Under the pieces are notes generated by a model that saw only the letters and a program-made list of their open reading frames with translations, was not told the origin of the DNA and ran no database searches. This document shows positions 48,837 to 60,340 of a stretch of DNA of 64,000 nucleotides, piece by piece. Numbering within the stretch: position 1 is the first letter of the stretch; the number at the start of each line of letters is the position of its first letter. The position numbers and the translations under genes are program-made. The stretch covers positions 22,241,948 to 22,305,947 of the forward strand of contig NC_089320.1 in the NCBI RefSeq assembly GCF_036669915.1. The letters run 5' to 3'. This DNA is from Pocillopora verrucosa. Its lineage: Eukaryota > Cnidaria > Anthozoa > Scleractinia > Pocilloporidae.

Positions 48837-49994
48837 GTGGTACCTGACCCTTTAATATAATCATTTATTAATAACCTAAGTAAGGCTGCCCTATCTTTTT
48901 AGACCTAGGTTATTACAGGTAGCCTGTATTTTTTCATGTAATATTATTTTTTGTATTATGAAAATTAATGTAGGGTACAAATAAAGTCGTTGTAGTTGTT
49001 ATTGTTATTGTTGTTGTTAAGAGGGTGTAATCTCTTGGTCTAGCCAATAAATACGAAACCAATCAGTTTTCTTAATATATTACTGAAATAAGTGTTGATA
49101 AAACAAAGTGCTACTGAGCAATAGTTTTTACTCACTTGGAGTTGCATTTTCCTCTTTCACGGCGGAGTCAAACAGCGACTTCAAGGGTTTATCCTTTCTT
49201 TTCTTTATACTTGGGGTTTCAAATGAACGAACCTGGCTATTGTCTCTACCTAATTAAATACAAAACGGATTAAAAATGGAAACATTTCATCAAAATTATC
49301 AACACTTTAGCCAAAGATTCTTTTTCGTTTCAGCCCAGTGCTTTCAATAAGACTTGGCACCCGCCGGCGCTCCGGTGGGTATTCTGTTGTGAATTGCCGG
49401 GTATAGTTTGGAAGTTTTCAAGAAAACTCACGAAGTGTGACCCAGAATACCTCGAGATCTTCGATAGTTCTTTCAGTCGATCGACTTCCACCTTGTAAAC
49501 AAGTTTTGACAAAAATGATCAGATATTGTCTTATCATATATTCCAGCATACATTTCATACATTTCCAGCGAAAAAAAAATTTTGAGTTTCCAACAACATA
49601 CTGACTCAAATTGTTTTCTATATTATTCGCCGACGGGTGCTTTACCGAGGTAGCCAACGTCTTCAAATCTTATTGAAAACACTAAGTTTTAATACTTATC
49701 AAATATGACTAATATCTTAACGGTTTGATAAAACGATTCAAATACATGTAAACATCAAAATTAAATTTTAGCTTACCAAGTTTAGCAAGGAATTTTAGCG
49801 GTAAAATCTTCAGTTCCTCAGTATCCTCCATTTTAACAATTGCATCAGGGTAGTCAATATTGATTAATGTTCCTCTTCTTGAACGGCCATCTCCGAACAT
49901 AATTTTACTCTTAAAAGTTAAAGGACATTACGGGTAAGTGAAGAGCCAAATAATATCCTTTTCAAAACCAAGTAAGCAGATCTAGATGTATAAA

Positions 49995-50037
<43 letters not shown>

Positions 50038-53000
50038 GGTATAGCAGGTAATTTAGTGTTAACAACTGGGTTGAAAACGTAAATTAGCCACCGTAAAGGG
50101 TAAAAAAGCTGACGTTTCGAGCGTTAGCCCTTCGTCAGGGCGATTGAAGGGCTAACGCTCGAACCGTCAGCTTTTTTACCCTTTACGGTGGCTAATTTAC
50201 GTTTTCAACCCAGTTGTTAACATTAGATCTAGATGTATATCGAAACCAAATATGAATTCTGACAATTGAATGAAATAGGAATGCAATACACATGATATAG
50301 AATTCAGCATTAGAACATCATCATGTCCTGTCCAGGGAGTCTAGTCACTGATTAATAAGCGTGTAACGGGTCGCTTAGATAATTATTGTTCAGCCAGATT
50401 TTCTGTTCGCCATTTTTTTCTTACCCCATAAGCCCCAAAATACCAACAACAACAAGGATGCTAACTATAAAAGGAAAAAAAAAGTTAATTCTATACGGAC
50501 TAATAAAATACGATGAGCGATGTTGAGAGTAACTTAGCTATACTTACTTTGTCGTTTTTAGATAACTTCACCGGATCAATATTTTCAATCGAGATGAGGA
50601 CCGGGTGGTATTCATCGTATAGTTTCACTAAACACTGGCGTCCACTTACTGAGCGCACCACACCCTTTTTGTTTATCAGCCTCTTACCTGCCTGTGAATA
50701 GAGGATCGTACCCAAATCAAAAGAGTCACGTCAGTGTTACACATGCAAGGGAAAAAGGAGGAAGTATGAATCTCGCTGAACGAATGTCCCTTTGACAGAA
50801 TATACGACCACTTCATTATTACCATGCTCTACTTTTTCTCATTCACAATTCTATAGTCTACGGACCTACACAGTTATAACTGACTCCTTCCTTATTTTTC
50901 ATCCTCGTCGATTAAACCACCTATGCCATTTCCCTCTTTTGGATTTTGAGGTCGCAAAAAGTTCAGTTTGAACATCATACCTCTTTTCATTAAAAATTTA
51001 GGTGACAAGTATGCCACAGTCTTGGATTTTGAAATACTCTTTCTCCTTGAGCACAAGGCTTACAACACACACCGTTAACGTCGACTATCCATTGTAGCAG
51101 CATACAGGGTGACTGTCGCGTTGACCTAGTTTCGTGACTTTTCACACCACCAGCCCCTTCCTCACTTCTTCCAAAATTTTAGTTGGAAGACAATAGGATT
51201 CATTCCTTACGTGAGAATTCAGATTTTCTTTTTTCCGAGTATGGCTTTGTCAGAGGTAGACCTCAATTGTCTTTAACTTTCATCATGCTGCCATTTTATT
51301 AGCTTTTTATGTTTCAGCAGAAGGCAAAATAGTTCTGCGTGCCGATGTACTGTGCGCGTACTTGCTCTTCTTCTTTGACAGAAGAACCAGGGAAAACTCA
51401 AATTTCAATTCCTAACCTCAGTAATAACTTACCTTGTACGTTTCATTGATTTGTACTTCAATGTCAGTTGGGTCCCATTTTGCGGCATCGAATCCTGTGA
51501 ATCGTAAAGGAAGATAAACTAAAAGCAATTTCGTGGATGAAATTAACTTTCTGTCACATCGAGGAGCGAGACGTTATCTTCTAAGAACTGACTGTATTTC
51601 ACGGAAACGAGCTAACAGGTAGTAAAAACAAAATGACGCTGAAAATTGATAACGCCTAAATAAAACTGCAACCGCTTAAGTCTTCCCTTTTAAAACCACA
51701 AGAACTGCACTTTAAGGTAGTAGTACTTGCCTAGACCTACTTTACAACTGGATAACAATTTCTGGCATTAATAACACTCACTAGTACCCATTTCAAGCAT
51801 GTTACTTTGATTTATAATTCTCTTTTGTACCGTAACCATGAACTTTTCACGGAGGTAAAGGATTGCAAAGGTGTTTTTTTTTCAACTATTTCCTAACCAA
51901 GTCAAGAGAAGATCAAGAAACGAGACTGAAACTAAGTTACTTTTAGACTCAATATGTTTGCTTCTTCAGGAATGATGTTACTTAAGTCACGCGTGTAGCT
52001 TAGATATCGCGTGAAATTTGATTAAGATTCGTACACGAGAACATTTATTCCAAGACCCTCCGACGTGTGCATGGATTTAAAGTGTTCTGAAAATAACTGA
52101 GACATACGGCCCATAAGGGAGTGTCTCTCTCCTTTATCTTCCCTACGCATAATATTTCCGAAAAGATCGTCAAAACAAATTTTAAAAAAAATATTCTAAT
52201 TCATCTCGGGAGTCTCCAGAGTTCGCTGATACCAAACTAAAACATTTACAATTAATAGACAAAGATTCAGCCCCTCACCTTCCAGAAACGACCAAAATGA
52301 ATTGCAACGAGCTGCAGAAAAGCTGGATGAAACAGTGTAGTTAGGTGACGAAGGACTGTAGGTTGGTGACGTGGGACGGTAGCGTAGTGAGGTAGGATTG
52401 TACCTTGGTGACGTAGGACTGTAGCTTGGTGACGTAGGACAGTAGCTTGGTGACGTAGGATAGTAGGTAGGTGATGAAGGACTGTATTTTGGTGACGAAG
52501 GACTGTATGTTGGTGACGAAGGACTGTATTTTGGTGACCAAGGGCTGTGCTCATACACTGACGACGTAAATTTGTAAGGTGTCGAGTGGGGAAAATAGCT
52601 CAGTCGAGAACTGCGAGGTTTTCTAGAGCTAGAGGACATGGTACGGAAGCCAGACGAGGAAGAAAAAGAACTACATCCAGAGCAGGTGTAAAGATAGTTT
52701 TCATTTCTATCAGTAGCAGACGAGGAGCACGTGGTTGAAGAACTCTTTCCAAATGGCTCTTTCTGGGCACTAGTCTTATTCTGGTACTCATAGTCTTCAA
52801 AGCGCAACTCCTGAGCAATTTAAAACGTCTACACTTAAGGACAAGTTAGCTATCCTTAAGTCACTATGTTTGAGATTTCATGCTCCAGCAGTCATAATGA
52901 GAGGGAGCCAGAATGAGTGATTTATTGGCTCTTACATCTATGGACAATCATTTCCTATGATATATTATAGACATACTCGATTTATAAGTCATACTCAGCT

Positions 53001-53211
53001 GTAATTAATATCAGGTAATTTAGAGTCAACAACTGAGTTGGAAATGTAAATTGACCACCGTAAAGAGTAAAAAAGGCTGACGTTTCGAGCGTTAGCTCCT
53101 CGTCCAATCGCTCTGACGAAGGACTAACGCTCGAAACGTCAGCTTTTTTACTCTTTGCGGTGGCCAATTTACGTTTTCAACCCAGTTGTTAACACTAAAT
53201 TACCTGCTATA

Positions 53212-53260
<49 letters not shown>

Positions 53261-55878
53261 ATTCATTTGTAATTATATATCATTAAGTTAATAAAAGATC
53301 ATGATCAGATGCCTCATGGAATTACAAAAAAATTGAGCAAATACTCAGAGCCTTAATTTCTACGTTGATAACCTATTTAACCTACTTCAATGCTCTTGTT
53401 TGCATATTCATCCATCATAGTTATGACTTGAAATCTTTCATTATACTGTACATCACTGGAAAGTGACACTGTGGTCTAAAAAAAGAACAGTCATTCAAAA
53501 ATTAAAGAAGGACATAAACTAGGGAATGGAATGTCATCAATAACAGCAATTTAACACCGAAACATTTTCAAGTTTACCAGAATGTTAATTGCAGAAAATA
53601 TCTAACTAATTAAAAAAATACCTTCACTAGATCACTATTGAGGTACTACAATTTATTTTTCATTTTCCAAAGCAAGGCTAAGAGTGTGAAATAAAAAAAA
53701 TTTTAGGAATTTAATGTTACCTATATCTTTAATTAAGTAAAGGTACAAATTAAGTTCTGTTAATAGCTTGGTACATGAAATTGTTTGAAATATTTAGCAA
53801 ATTAATAAATTCACTCAAAATAGCTCCTTGACCATATCCCATTTTTTCAATTTCTTTACAATCGTGGTTTATCTCATATATTTATTAAGTTCAATAAATT
53901 TTTTTCACAAAGAAAATTTAATAAAACATAAATATTGTGTTATTTTTTGAAAATTCAGGGTTGCAATAATTCAAACATCCTCTTTTCTTGTTTTAATTTA
54001 ATCTTTTCATGATCATTTTGAATTGCAATTCTAAAAGACTTTGTTAGAGTAAAAATTTAGTCATTTTGTTTCTGTGTGAAAAAATATTGATGGTTAACAT
54101 AGCTAAAGGAATGCAAGCTTTTTTTGGAACCAATATTGATTTCAGTATTTGCTCTATGGGTACAAAGACTCATCAAGAGTCAGCTTAATGCTGATTCACT
54201 TTTAGAAATCATCTAAGCCACTGTTCAGTCAAACTTCTGAATGTAAAGTTACTACTGACAATAGAAAAAAAAAGAGATGGCATGTAAGACAATAAAAAAA
54301 GTTTACAAAAATGGTTGGATTAACAAACAAAAGATTGAATGCAATGAAACAAATCAACATTGTTTTGAAATAAGAATTGGAAATTTCATTAAAGAACCAA
54401 TCAAATATTTTGGTTATCTGCAGAAGCACATTACCATTTTTTGGTCATCTCACTTTTTTTCACAAAATTTATCACTGCAGACAAACACCTAGTGGTTCCT
54501 TAACCTCTAAACTATCTGTCAATATTACAGAAGCCAGTGGTTGTGATGGCATAAGTGACAAGATAACTAAACTATATGCACTAAAGGTCTTTAAATAATC
54601 TATAAAACCATACAGTCACATGTCTTTAGTAATTAACTCCCCACTTCCTTTACAAAAATATCCTAGAGACTAGATCTGAAACTTGTGAGTCTCTTGCTGC
54701 TATTCAATGCTAAGTTACATAAACCACTAAAGAGAAAATAAACAATTTTTTGGAAGCGATTTTAATCTTAATTGAATTTAAACAATAAATAATACAATTT
54801 TTAATTGTCTTGGCTCCTTAAATTTACAATGCATGTAATAAGTATATATTAATATTTCTTAATTTAGACCAACAATCAGATTGGATCTGTAAGACCAAAT
54901 AAGATCATGTACAGAAAATATCATATGGATCAGATAATTACAAAAATGATACCTCTTTCACCATTTTTAAATCCTTTCCATCATAAATCAAGAGTGTGGG
55001 ATGGTCGATCAATATCTAATTTAGCATAGCTACCCATATCATTAAATTTGTCACAAGCTGAGCAATTACAGTCTGAAGTACCATCAGTGGTGGAAATCAT
55101 CCATTGAGAGTGAATTGTGATAATGACTTAATAATCACTCTGCTACTACATAGAAAAACTTACACGAAACTGTATTGGATGCGTTCCAATTGTCTCCCAT
55201 GTCTTAAGCTTTTTACCTAGAATGTGAAATAAAACATGCCATAAGCATTTAACTATCAACATTATCATATAAAAATTTTCTATTTTCACCTTGCCTTAGA
55301 TTTGTCAAACTTGCCTCAATCTGAATTTTTTATGCCCTTACATGAAAAGAAATTCCTATTGAAATCATTTTGCTTGTCCCTGTCCATAACTTTGAATCAT
55401 TAATCATAATTTACAACTTAAGATGGACATTAATTGAACTGTAATTAAGTGTACCAACAGTAATGAGTCACATGTTGCCAATTTTAGCACATAGTATAAA
55501 TATGTTATGTATAGACTAGTTAACCCTCTAACTCCCAAGATCTCATCAGTAATTCTCCTTACTGTTTGCCAAATGATTTTCATTAGGTTCGTATGGGGAA
55601 TTTTTTATTGGATCAATTAATAATCCCATAATTGATAATTTTCTATATTCTCATCACTTGTCTGCTTGATATTGTATAGAATGATATAATAAGGAGAAAA
55701 TCTGTCCTGATCAATTACAGGAGTTGAAGGGTTAATAAATAATTATTAATTATCAAAATAAATTTTCATAATTACAGGGAGTAGAAATTGTTTCTCCTGA
55801 GTATAAAAATAATTCTGGCTCACTACAGTTGTCATCTTCAAATACAACATGTAAAGCTGTTTCCAAGGATAAGGCCAT
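43627..55878 (-). CDS. RING paralog B: GLEBS motif, Pol II CTD-like heptads, SH3-like pair, MORN repeats, RING finger
   Basis: Fourteen exons (55878-55776, 55216-55164, 53475-53386, 52810-52279, 51494-51433, 50691-50548, 49909-49777, 49249-49136, 47861-47364, 46900-46712, 46182-46081, 45555-45450, 45007-44802, 44150-43627) join to 951 residues. An in-frame stop just upstream supports the ATG. The GLEBS motif (residues about 47-93) reads GTHPIQF, then [20 protein letters not shown] and EDYEY. Residues 177-239 are nine heptads like YSPTSPS. Residues 281-372 form two SH3/Tudor-like units ([36 protein letters not shown]). A basic stretch IKKRKDKP could be a nuclear signal. Then come the helical block ([20 protein letters not shown]), MORN repeats ([20 protein letters not shown]), a coiled coil and a C3HC4 RING at 898-938. 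Introns hold two PLE repeats, a LINE fragment and a piggyBac-like MITE. Role is inferred: a Rae1-linked ubiquitin ligase, possibly nuclear. Confidence 0.85.
44345..44600 (-). mobile_element. SINE body, second copy of the family at 10.2 kb
   Basis: Read on the minus strand, acgttaaagaacccgtgtac, cgcagagtaggtgacgttgc and cagtgttgtg align in order with the body of the SINE at 10166-10597. The tRNA-like head was not found, so the copy looks truncated. It lies in the last intron of RING gene B. The shared block covers the part resembling the Nin-DC domain. Confidence 0.6.
48110..49020 (+). mobile_element. CR1/L2-like LINE 3' fragment, decayed
   Basis: The plus strand encodes relics of the C-terminus of a non-LTR reverse transcriptase: [20 protein letters not shown], two in-frame stops (TAG TGA near 48245), then [25 protein letters not shown] and [10 protein letters not shown]. 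The order (LYxxLVxPxLxYCxxxWG then LQKKAIRI) is characteristic. The insert ends in aataaagtcg and a (TTG/TTA)n tail near 48990-49018, and includes a GT microsatellite. It interrupts RING gene B intron 8, antisense to the gene. Confidence 0.8.
48736..48838. repeat. GT/GC microsatellite
   Basis: About 100 bp of gtgtgtgtgc units grading into pure GT, inside the LINE fragment. ORFs reading through it as alternating Cys/Val/Arg are artefacts. Confidence 0.95.
49995..50226 (-). mobile_element. PLE terminal-repeat fold-back in RING gene B, with hammerhead-like core
   Basis: The left arm gtaaattagccaccgtaaag is opposed by ctttacggtggctaatttac, and the outer end agtttctaaagaaactgtgg matches the other copies. 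On the minus strand, 50138-50108 keeps the complete core (CUGACGA, GGGC-UAAC-GCUC stem-loop, GAAA, CGUC). The plus-strand arm keeps a damaged version with GAAC instead of GAAA. It lies in the intron between the two SH3-like exons. Confidence 0.8.
52337..52528 (-). repeat. Coding 21-bp minisatellite: RNA polymerase II CTD-like heptads
   Basis: Nine consecutive 21-nt units within exon 4 of RING gene B encode [56 protein letters not shown] and YSPSSPN, followed by Tyr. Y1, P3 and S5 are kept in all nine, P6 in eight of nine, S2 in five. The DNA unit is approximately ggtgacgtaggactgtagctt on the plus strand. Confidence 0.92.
53012..53258 (+). mobile_element. PLE terminal-repeat fold-back in RING gene B intron 3
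   Basis: The arms gtaaattgaccaccgtaaag and ctttgcggtggccaatttac pair, and the right end gacgcagcaccacagtttct matches the other copies. The plus strand 53113-53143 reads CUGACGA, GGAC-UAAC-GCUC, GAAA, CGUC: the core is complete but stem II has one mismatch. The minus-strand arm has a disrupted CUGA. Confidence 0.8.
53640..55100. other. Large AT-rich intron of RING gene B
   Basis: The intron between exons 2 and 3 (53476-55163) is very AT-rich, with long A and T runs and no exon with proper splice flanks and family similarity. ORFs around 54229-54598 are composition artefacts. Confidence 0.6.
55524..55731 (+). mobile_element. piggyBac-like MITE flanked by TTAA, best preserved copy
   Basis: TTAA at 55520-55523 and 55732-55735 flank a 208-bp element beginning CCCTCTAACTCCCAAGATCT and ending CAGGAGTTGAAGGG. 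The termini pair as inverted repeats (CCCTYYAACTCC). No ORF. It lies in RING gene B intron 1. Confidence 0.85.
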
Positions 55879-57783
55879 TCTTGCTTACAGACAGTGCACA
55901 ATTGTGGTTATCTGCAGTCAATAAAATCTCCCAAATGTTCCTGAAATTGAAGAGAGAAGAGTAAACATGACTGATCTAAGTGAATAATAAAACAGTCATT
56001 CTAATTACATTACACATCTAGATCTTCATGAACACTGATAAAATAAAAACAAAATAAAATAAAAAAATAAACAACTTATTAGAGAGTTTATTCTCTAAGT
56101 TGTCATTGATGCCCTACTGTCAAGCAAACACTCATATTAATCTAGGTTATATGTGGTAGTCGCTTGAAGTAGTAAATCATGAAAATTTACTTTTGGATCA
56201 TATATTGATTGTCTTTATTCAAAACACATTGAGAAAGATAATTTCTACCTCTTGTTTAGATTTTATATTAGAGGCTCTTCAGAGCAAAGATCATCAAATA
56301 TAATTATGTAAAATAAAAATATTCAACATATAGTGCAAGATACTATTTCAAAATCACTATTGTACTGTCAGTAGAACAATAACTTGCTTGAAAAGGGTGC
56401 CATTCACCTAAAAAAAGGGCAGCCTCTTCTTTAGGAGAAGGTATGCATATCATGTCATATGTGTATCACGTCATCTACAGTCTGAGATGAAAACTGTTGA
56501 TTACACTGTCTGCAGGGAATTTAAATTATCTCCCTCAAGCAAGCCAGATTGTTGCATTGGGCAGGCCCAATTTGACAAGAGTGTTTTACAGCAGTACGAT
56601 TTTAACTCCAAAGATTTAAAGAACATGACTTTTAGAGTATTAATTTTAACATTGACTGGAAAAATTAAGTTGAGGTTTAATTTTTTTTGCACTGTGCTGA
56701 GATATATGCCTTCAATTTGGTAGTAAATCACAGCTAGCATGCAAATGCATTGTGAATGCCCGATAAATTCTCACAGGTGTAAAAAGAATGCGAACATTAG
56801 AGGAGTTAAAAACTGTGCAGAAAAATTACTGCTTGACACAAAACAAGAGAAAGAAGTTCCTGCGGTAAAAATAGCTAAACTGGAAAACTTCAAATCAACA
56901 CATGCCTGTTAGTTGAGCCTTTGGGTGGGTGGGCTTAGTGAAGGAAGCTTCCACAGAGATTAAGGTCATAATTTGGGGAGTACAAGTTTCTTTGACAAAT
57001 TTACAGTACCAGAGAGACTAATTTCCTAGATCATTCTTCAAATTCTAAGATAACGCTGTCCTATACTATAAGGCAAGCTTATTTCTCCTGATTCAGCGAT
57101 ATTGCCCTATTTAGCGTTCCTCGCTGGATTGTTCAGTAGGACTTCGTTGTGGCTCGAAATTTGCATTGACATGTTCTAGCTCTTCTTCGATCATGAAAAA
57201 TCAGCGACCTAAACACCACAACGAAAAATAACGAACACTAAACACCCCCATACTTTAGCCAAAAGTGAACACAACTCACTTCCGGGTAGACGGCTGAGAT
57301 TATTATAAATACTTACAGGTTTAAGCTAGCCAACACCAAGCCAAATTACTGAAAGCAATCTTTACATACACACTTGTAACTATCCACTGTATCCCCAAAA
57401 TATGCAGATTTATCGGAAGTTCGCCATCCATGAAAGTGTACGTAAAACTATTTGAAAACTCTCAGTTCATGGGTATCAACCTACACACTAGACAGCCCGA
57501 AAGGACTTATGGAACTAGAACCTGGCGCTTAGCTCCTGCAGTGGTTGGAGGGTACGTTTTTATTAGGCGGGGGGGGGGAGGGGGTGGGATCGGGGTATTT
57601 AAGAAATTTTTTGCGAAAAAAAAATGGATTAATGTATGACTCTTCACAAATACCTACACAAAAACATCTGATCCTCCCCCCACCTCCTCCAAGACAAAAA
57701 TAACCGGAAGTGAAAATAACTAAACTGAAGTGTAACTCACATAACGTGTCTGCGCACAAAGCACTTAATTGCGTGGCGTGTGA
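55879..57783. other. Upstream region of RING gene B
   Basis: An acceptor site (cttcaatttcag) at about 55940 upstream of the first coding ATG suggests a non-coding first exon further up. The rest is AT-rich up to about 57100. A G-run of about ten (ggcggggggggggagg) lies near 57569-57590, with a C-rich counterpart near 57676. The ORFs at 56487-56740 and 57430-57639 have no supporting feature. Confidence 0.45.
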
Positions 57784-57807
57784 TTGCACGGTGAAAACTT
57801 GAAAATG

Positions 57808-59250
57808 GGCAATGTGTTTAGAAAAAGGGTACAGGCTGTACGAGGTATAGAAAGAGGGAAATGCGCTTGTGGTGAATGCGAGGATTTCATGAGGTCAGAT
57901 GGAGCAACTTGTGGCTGTTGTGGCTGTTTGCCGACTCGCCATTCTAAAAAGGATGCCCGCTACTCCTCTGACTCTGTTGGTGGCACATCTGACTCTGTTG
58001 GTGGCACATCTGACTCTGTTGGTGGCACATCTGACTCTGTTGGTGGCACATCTGACTCTGTTGGTGGCACATCTGACTCTGTTGGTGGCACATCTAACTC
58101 TGTTGGTGGCACATCTGACTCTGTTGGTGGCACATCGGGTGCGTGAACAAGTGAAAGTGCAAGTCCAGAGAAGTGGAAAGATGAAGACCTGGGGTGGTTC
58201 CCGAACCCAAAGGGCGAATATACTGAATTCTAAAATAGTATTCTGCCAAAATTCTAACTGTCCTTTTGGACCACTTGTCGATACAAGGAAGCTTTCGCCG
58301 CTGTTTCGTGACTGAAAGAAAGCGCCAGTGGGAAGTTCGCGAGGCTTTGAAAGCAATAAATCACAAGTTGGCTTTAGTGAATTCTGATAATCCAGCGGCT
58401 GCAGGGAGATTCATGCAGCTTTATATGTCGTGTCAAGAGCGAAATGGCCAACTATATAAACTTTAAGTTTATATAAGGATGAGAAGGATAAGACTACCAG
58501 CGCTCCACTTCTAACTCGACGACCATATCCCGACTATGGCAAACTACCAAACTTCCATTCTCTCTTGGAATGCAACCCCCCACCAATGGCCGTGAGCCGG
58601 ACGACTTCCAGCCTCGAGCTCAGATTAAGCGATTGTTTAAGGAAAGTGAACTAGTTAGTGGCGACAGCGTGGCTATTAGAAAGTTTTCAGATAAATATAT
58701 TGTCCCCGAAAAGCTTGTGGCAGAGTATGTTGAGCAACTTGCCGAGATAAAAATGCCCCAGGAGAAAAAGAAAGGGGAGACTGAAAGGGAGCGAACGGAA
58801 CGGCTGAACTGGGAGTATAGTGACATTGACTGCGTTGGACTGTACAACTCCGATAAGCTGTCGTCCTTGAGGGTGGACGAGCTATCCTCGTACTTTTCCT
58901 CTTACAAGATCACCTTCAAAGGGTAGAAAGCTGAAAAGGTCGCAATGATCAAAGCGCACATTGGCAGCTTGCTGTACGATTCAATGGAGTGTCGACAACC
59001 TCGGCAGCCCCCACTGAGAAATGTGCAGCAACAAGTGACCGCAATTTCCGAGGTTGAAACTGACTCGCAAAATGATGTAGTAGATCGAGTTGTCGGTTCA
59101 AGCCTGAGTAGCTTAAGTGACGAATCGTCACCGGTGACTAATTTTATACCAGAACCCCGCGCGGAAACATTACCGCCGTCAAAATATGGACGAAAGCGGC
59201 CACGGGTCGAGAGAGACGATTATGTTAGCTGGGAGAAGATAGTTTTTTAA
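57808..59250 (+). pseudogene. Decayed cysteine-rich ORF with 21-bp minisatellite and charged C-terminal ORF
   Basis: An N-terminal frame starting MGNVFRKR carries a Cys/His-rich stretch (CACGECEDFM, CGCCGCLPTRH), then eight heptapeptides DSVGGTS, and stops at 58146. Further on, 58570-58926 and 58945-59250 are in the same frame, separated by one TAG. They encode LFKESELVSGDSVAIRKFSD, EKLVAEYVEQL and a SAP-like LRVDELSSYF segment, then a Ser/Pro-rich basic tail. Frame breaks and the stop suggest a dead gene, likely of transposon origin, but I do not recognise the family. A spliced gene with missed introns cannot be excluded. Confidence 0.5.
57970..58137. repeat. 21-bp minisatellite, eight copies
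   Basis: The unit gactctgttggtggcacatc plus t is repeated eight times; one copy starts aactctg. The near identity shows recent expansion. It encodes DSVGGTS on the plus strand and is open in other frames of both strands as well. Confidence 0.95.
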
Positions 59251-59492
59251 TATTATATTTCGACACCTGAAAATAATTTAGATTAATCTTGGCTTATAGC
59301 TTTGCTTGTATATACAAGTTTTAGGTTTCTATAAACTTCGCGTGTTTGTTAACAAATAGGACTCAACTAAGCGACAAGAAGTAATTTTTCCTTGCCAAAA
59401 AAACTGTGGCCCTCCCCCGGTTGCGAATAAAACAGGTTTGACCCTCCCCAATTTGTGAAAAATTTACTAATGACCCTTCCCTCCGAAGCCCC

Positions 59493-59590
59493 AGCCCCCC
59501 CCCCCCCCCCACAAACACACACGCACGCACGCACACACGCACGCACACACGCACACACACGCGCACACGCACGCACACACACACCCACAA
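59493..59590. repeat. Poly-C tract and CACG/CA microsatellite
   Basis: A run of about 17 C is followed by roughly 70 bp of acgcacgcacac-type units. ORFs on either strand through it are artefacts. Confidence 0.95.
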
Positions 59591-59950
59591 CAAAAAAAGG
59601 TACCTTCCCTAGGCTGGGGATCCCACAGATGGCATGAGTTAAAACCCAAAAATGAATTCTGGACGACAGACGATGGATGACATGCCCATGTTAGAACCAA
59701 AGTTGTCACAAAATCTTTTATTTCAAAACTAAAAGATCTATTCCGTAATGCAACGTCGCATAAATTACGAAGATTAATTTAGTCTTGTACCCAGACCTTC
59801 CATGGCCAAGCGGTGATTACATTTCAGTCGCTGTTGAAAAGTAGGTTCGAACATCTGGACTCAGCCAAATTGTACGCGCTCTTATAGAATAGAGTGTAGT
59901 TTTTTCCGGAGAGGTGGGTGCCAAAGGGTTTTTTACGTGGTTGTAATTAA

Positions 59951-60152
59951 CCGTTTAACTCCCATGAGTGACCAAGACAGAATTTTTCCCTACATTATCA
60001 TCATAATATCAAGCAGACGAGTGATGAGAATAAAGAAAACATCAATAAGGGATTATTAGTTAATGCAAAACCAACTTCTCCGAGATAACATCATATGAAT
60101 TGCATAGCAGACAGTTTAGAAAATTTCTAACAAGATCTTGGGAGTTGAAGGG
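59951..60152 (-). mobile_element. piggyBac-like MITE flanked by TTAA, downstream of RING gene C
   Basis: TTAA at 59947-59950 and 60153-60156 flank an element ending in tcttgggagttgaaggg. Read in reverse it matches the copies at 38.3 and 55.5 kb (gatcttgggagttgaagggt against the inverse ccctctaactcccaagatct). Confidence 0.8.
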
Positions 60153-60340
60153 TTAAGGCCAAAATTAATGTGATGCGTGAATTTTCCAGGAAGCGAGGCA
60201 ACGTGTTCCGTGAACTTACGAATCAGCGCGAGGCGTGATTCGTTTCCAGAAATTTACGTGACTGGTGAATTTTTCTTTCGTTTAGGAGAAGTAATGACTA
60301 ACACTTGAGTCCACTTTTAAAACTTTAAAACTTTCCCTGA

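Noticed and set aside
48669-48860. 63-codon Cys/Val-rich ORF
   Set aside because: Reads through a GT microsatellite inside a dead LINE.
49330-49666. Extra exon of RING gene B between 49777 and 49249
   Set aside because: The flanking exons already join in phase, and the ORFs there show no similarity to the family.
52267-52554. Alternative-frame ORFs over the heptad repeat
   Set aside because: They result from the 21-bp periodicity; only the frame continuing from the GLEBS exon has correct phase on both sides.
53012-53258. ORF encoding an [12 protein letters not shown]-type peptide, also seen at 24 kb
   Set aside because: It is translation of the PLE terminal repeat; the sequence constraint is better explained by an RNA structure than by a protein.
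35515-55878. Calling the RING genes NUP98 paralogs
   Set aside because: Only the GLEBS segment is shared. FG repeats and the autoproteolytic domain are missing, and the C-terminal half is MORN and RING.
59363-59709. Several Cys/Val- or His/Thr-rich ORFs
   Set aside because: Produced by the CACG/CA microsatellite and poly-C tract.
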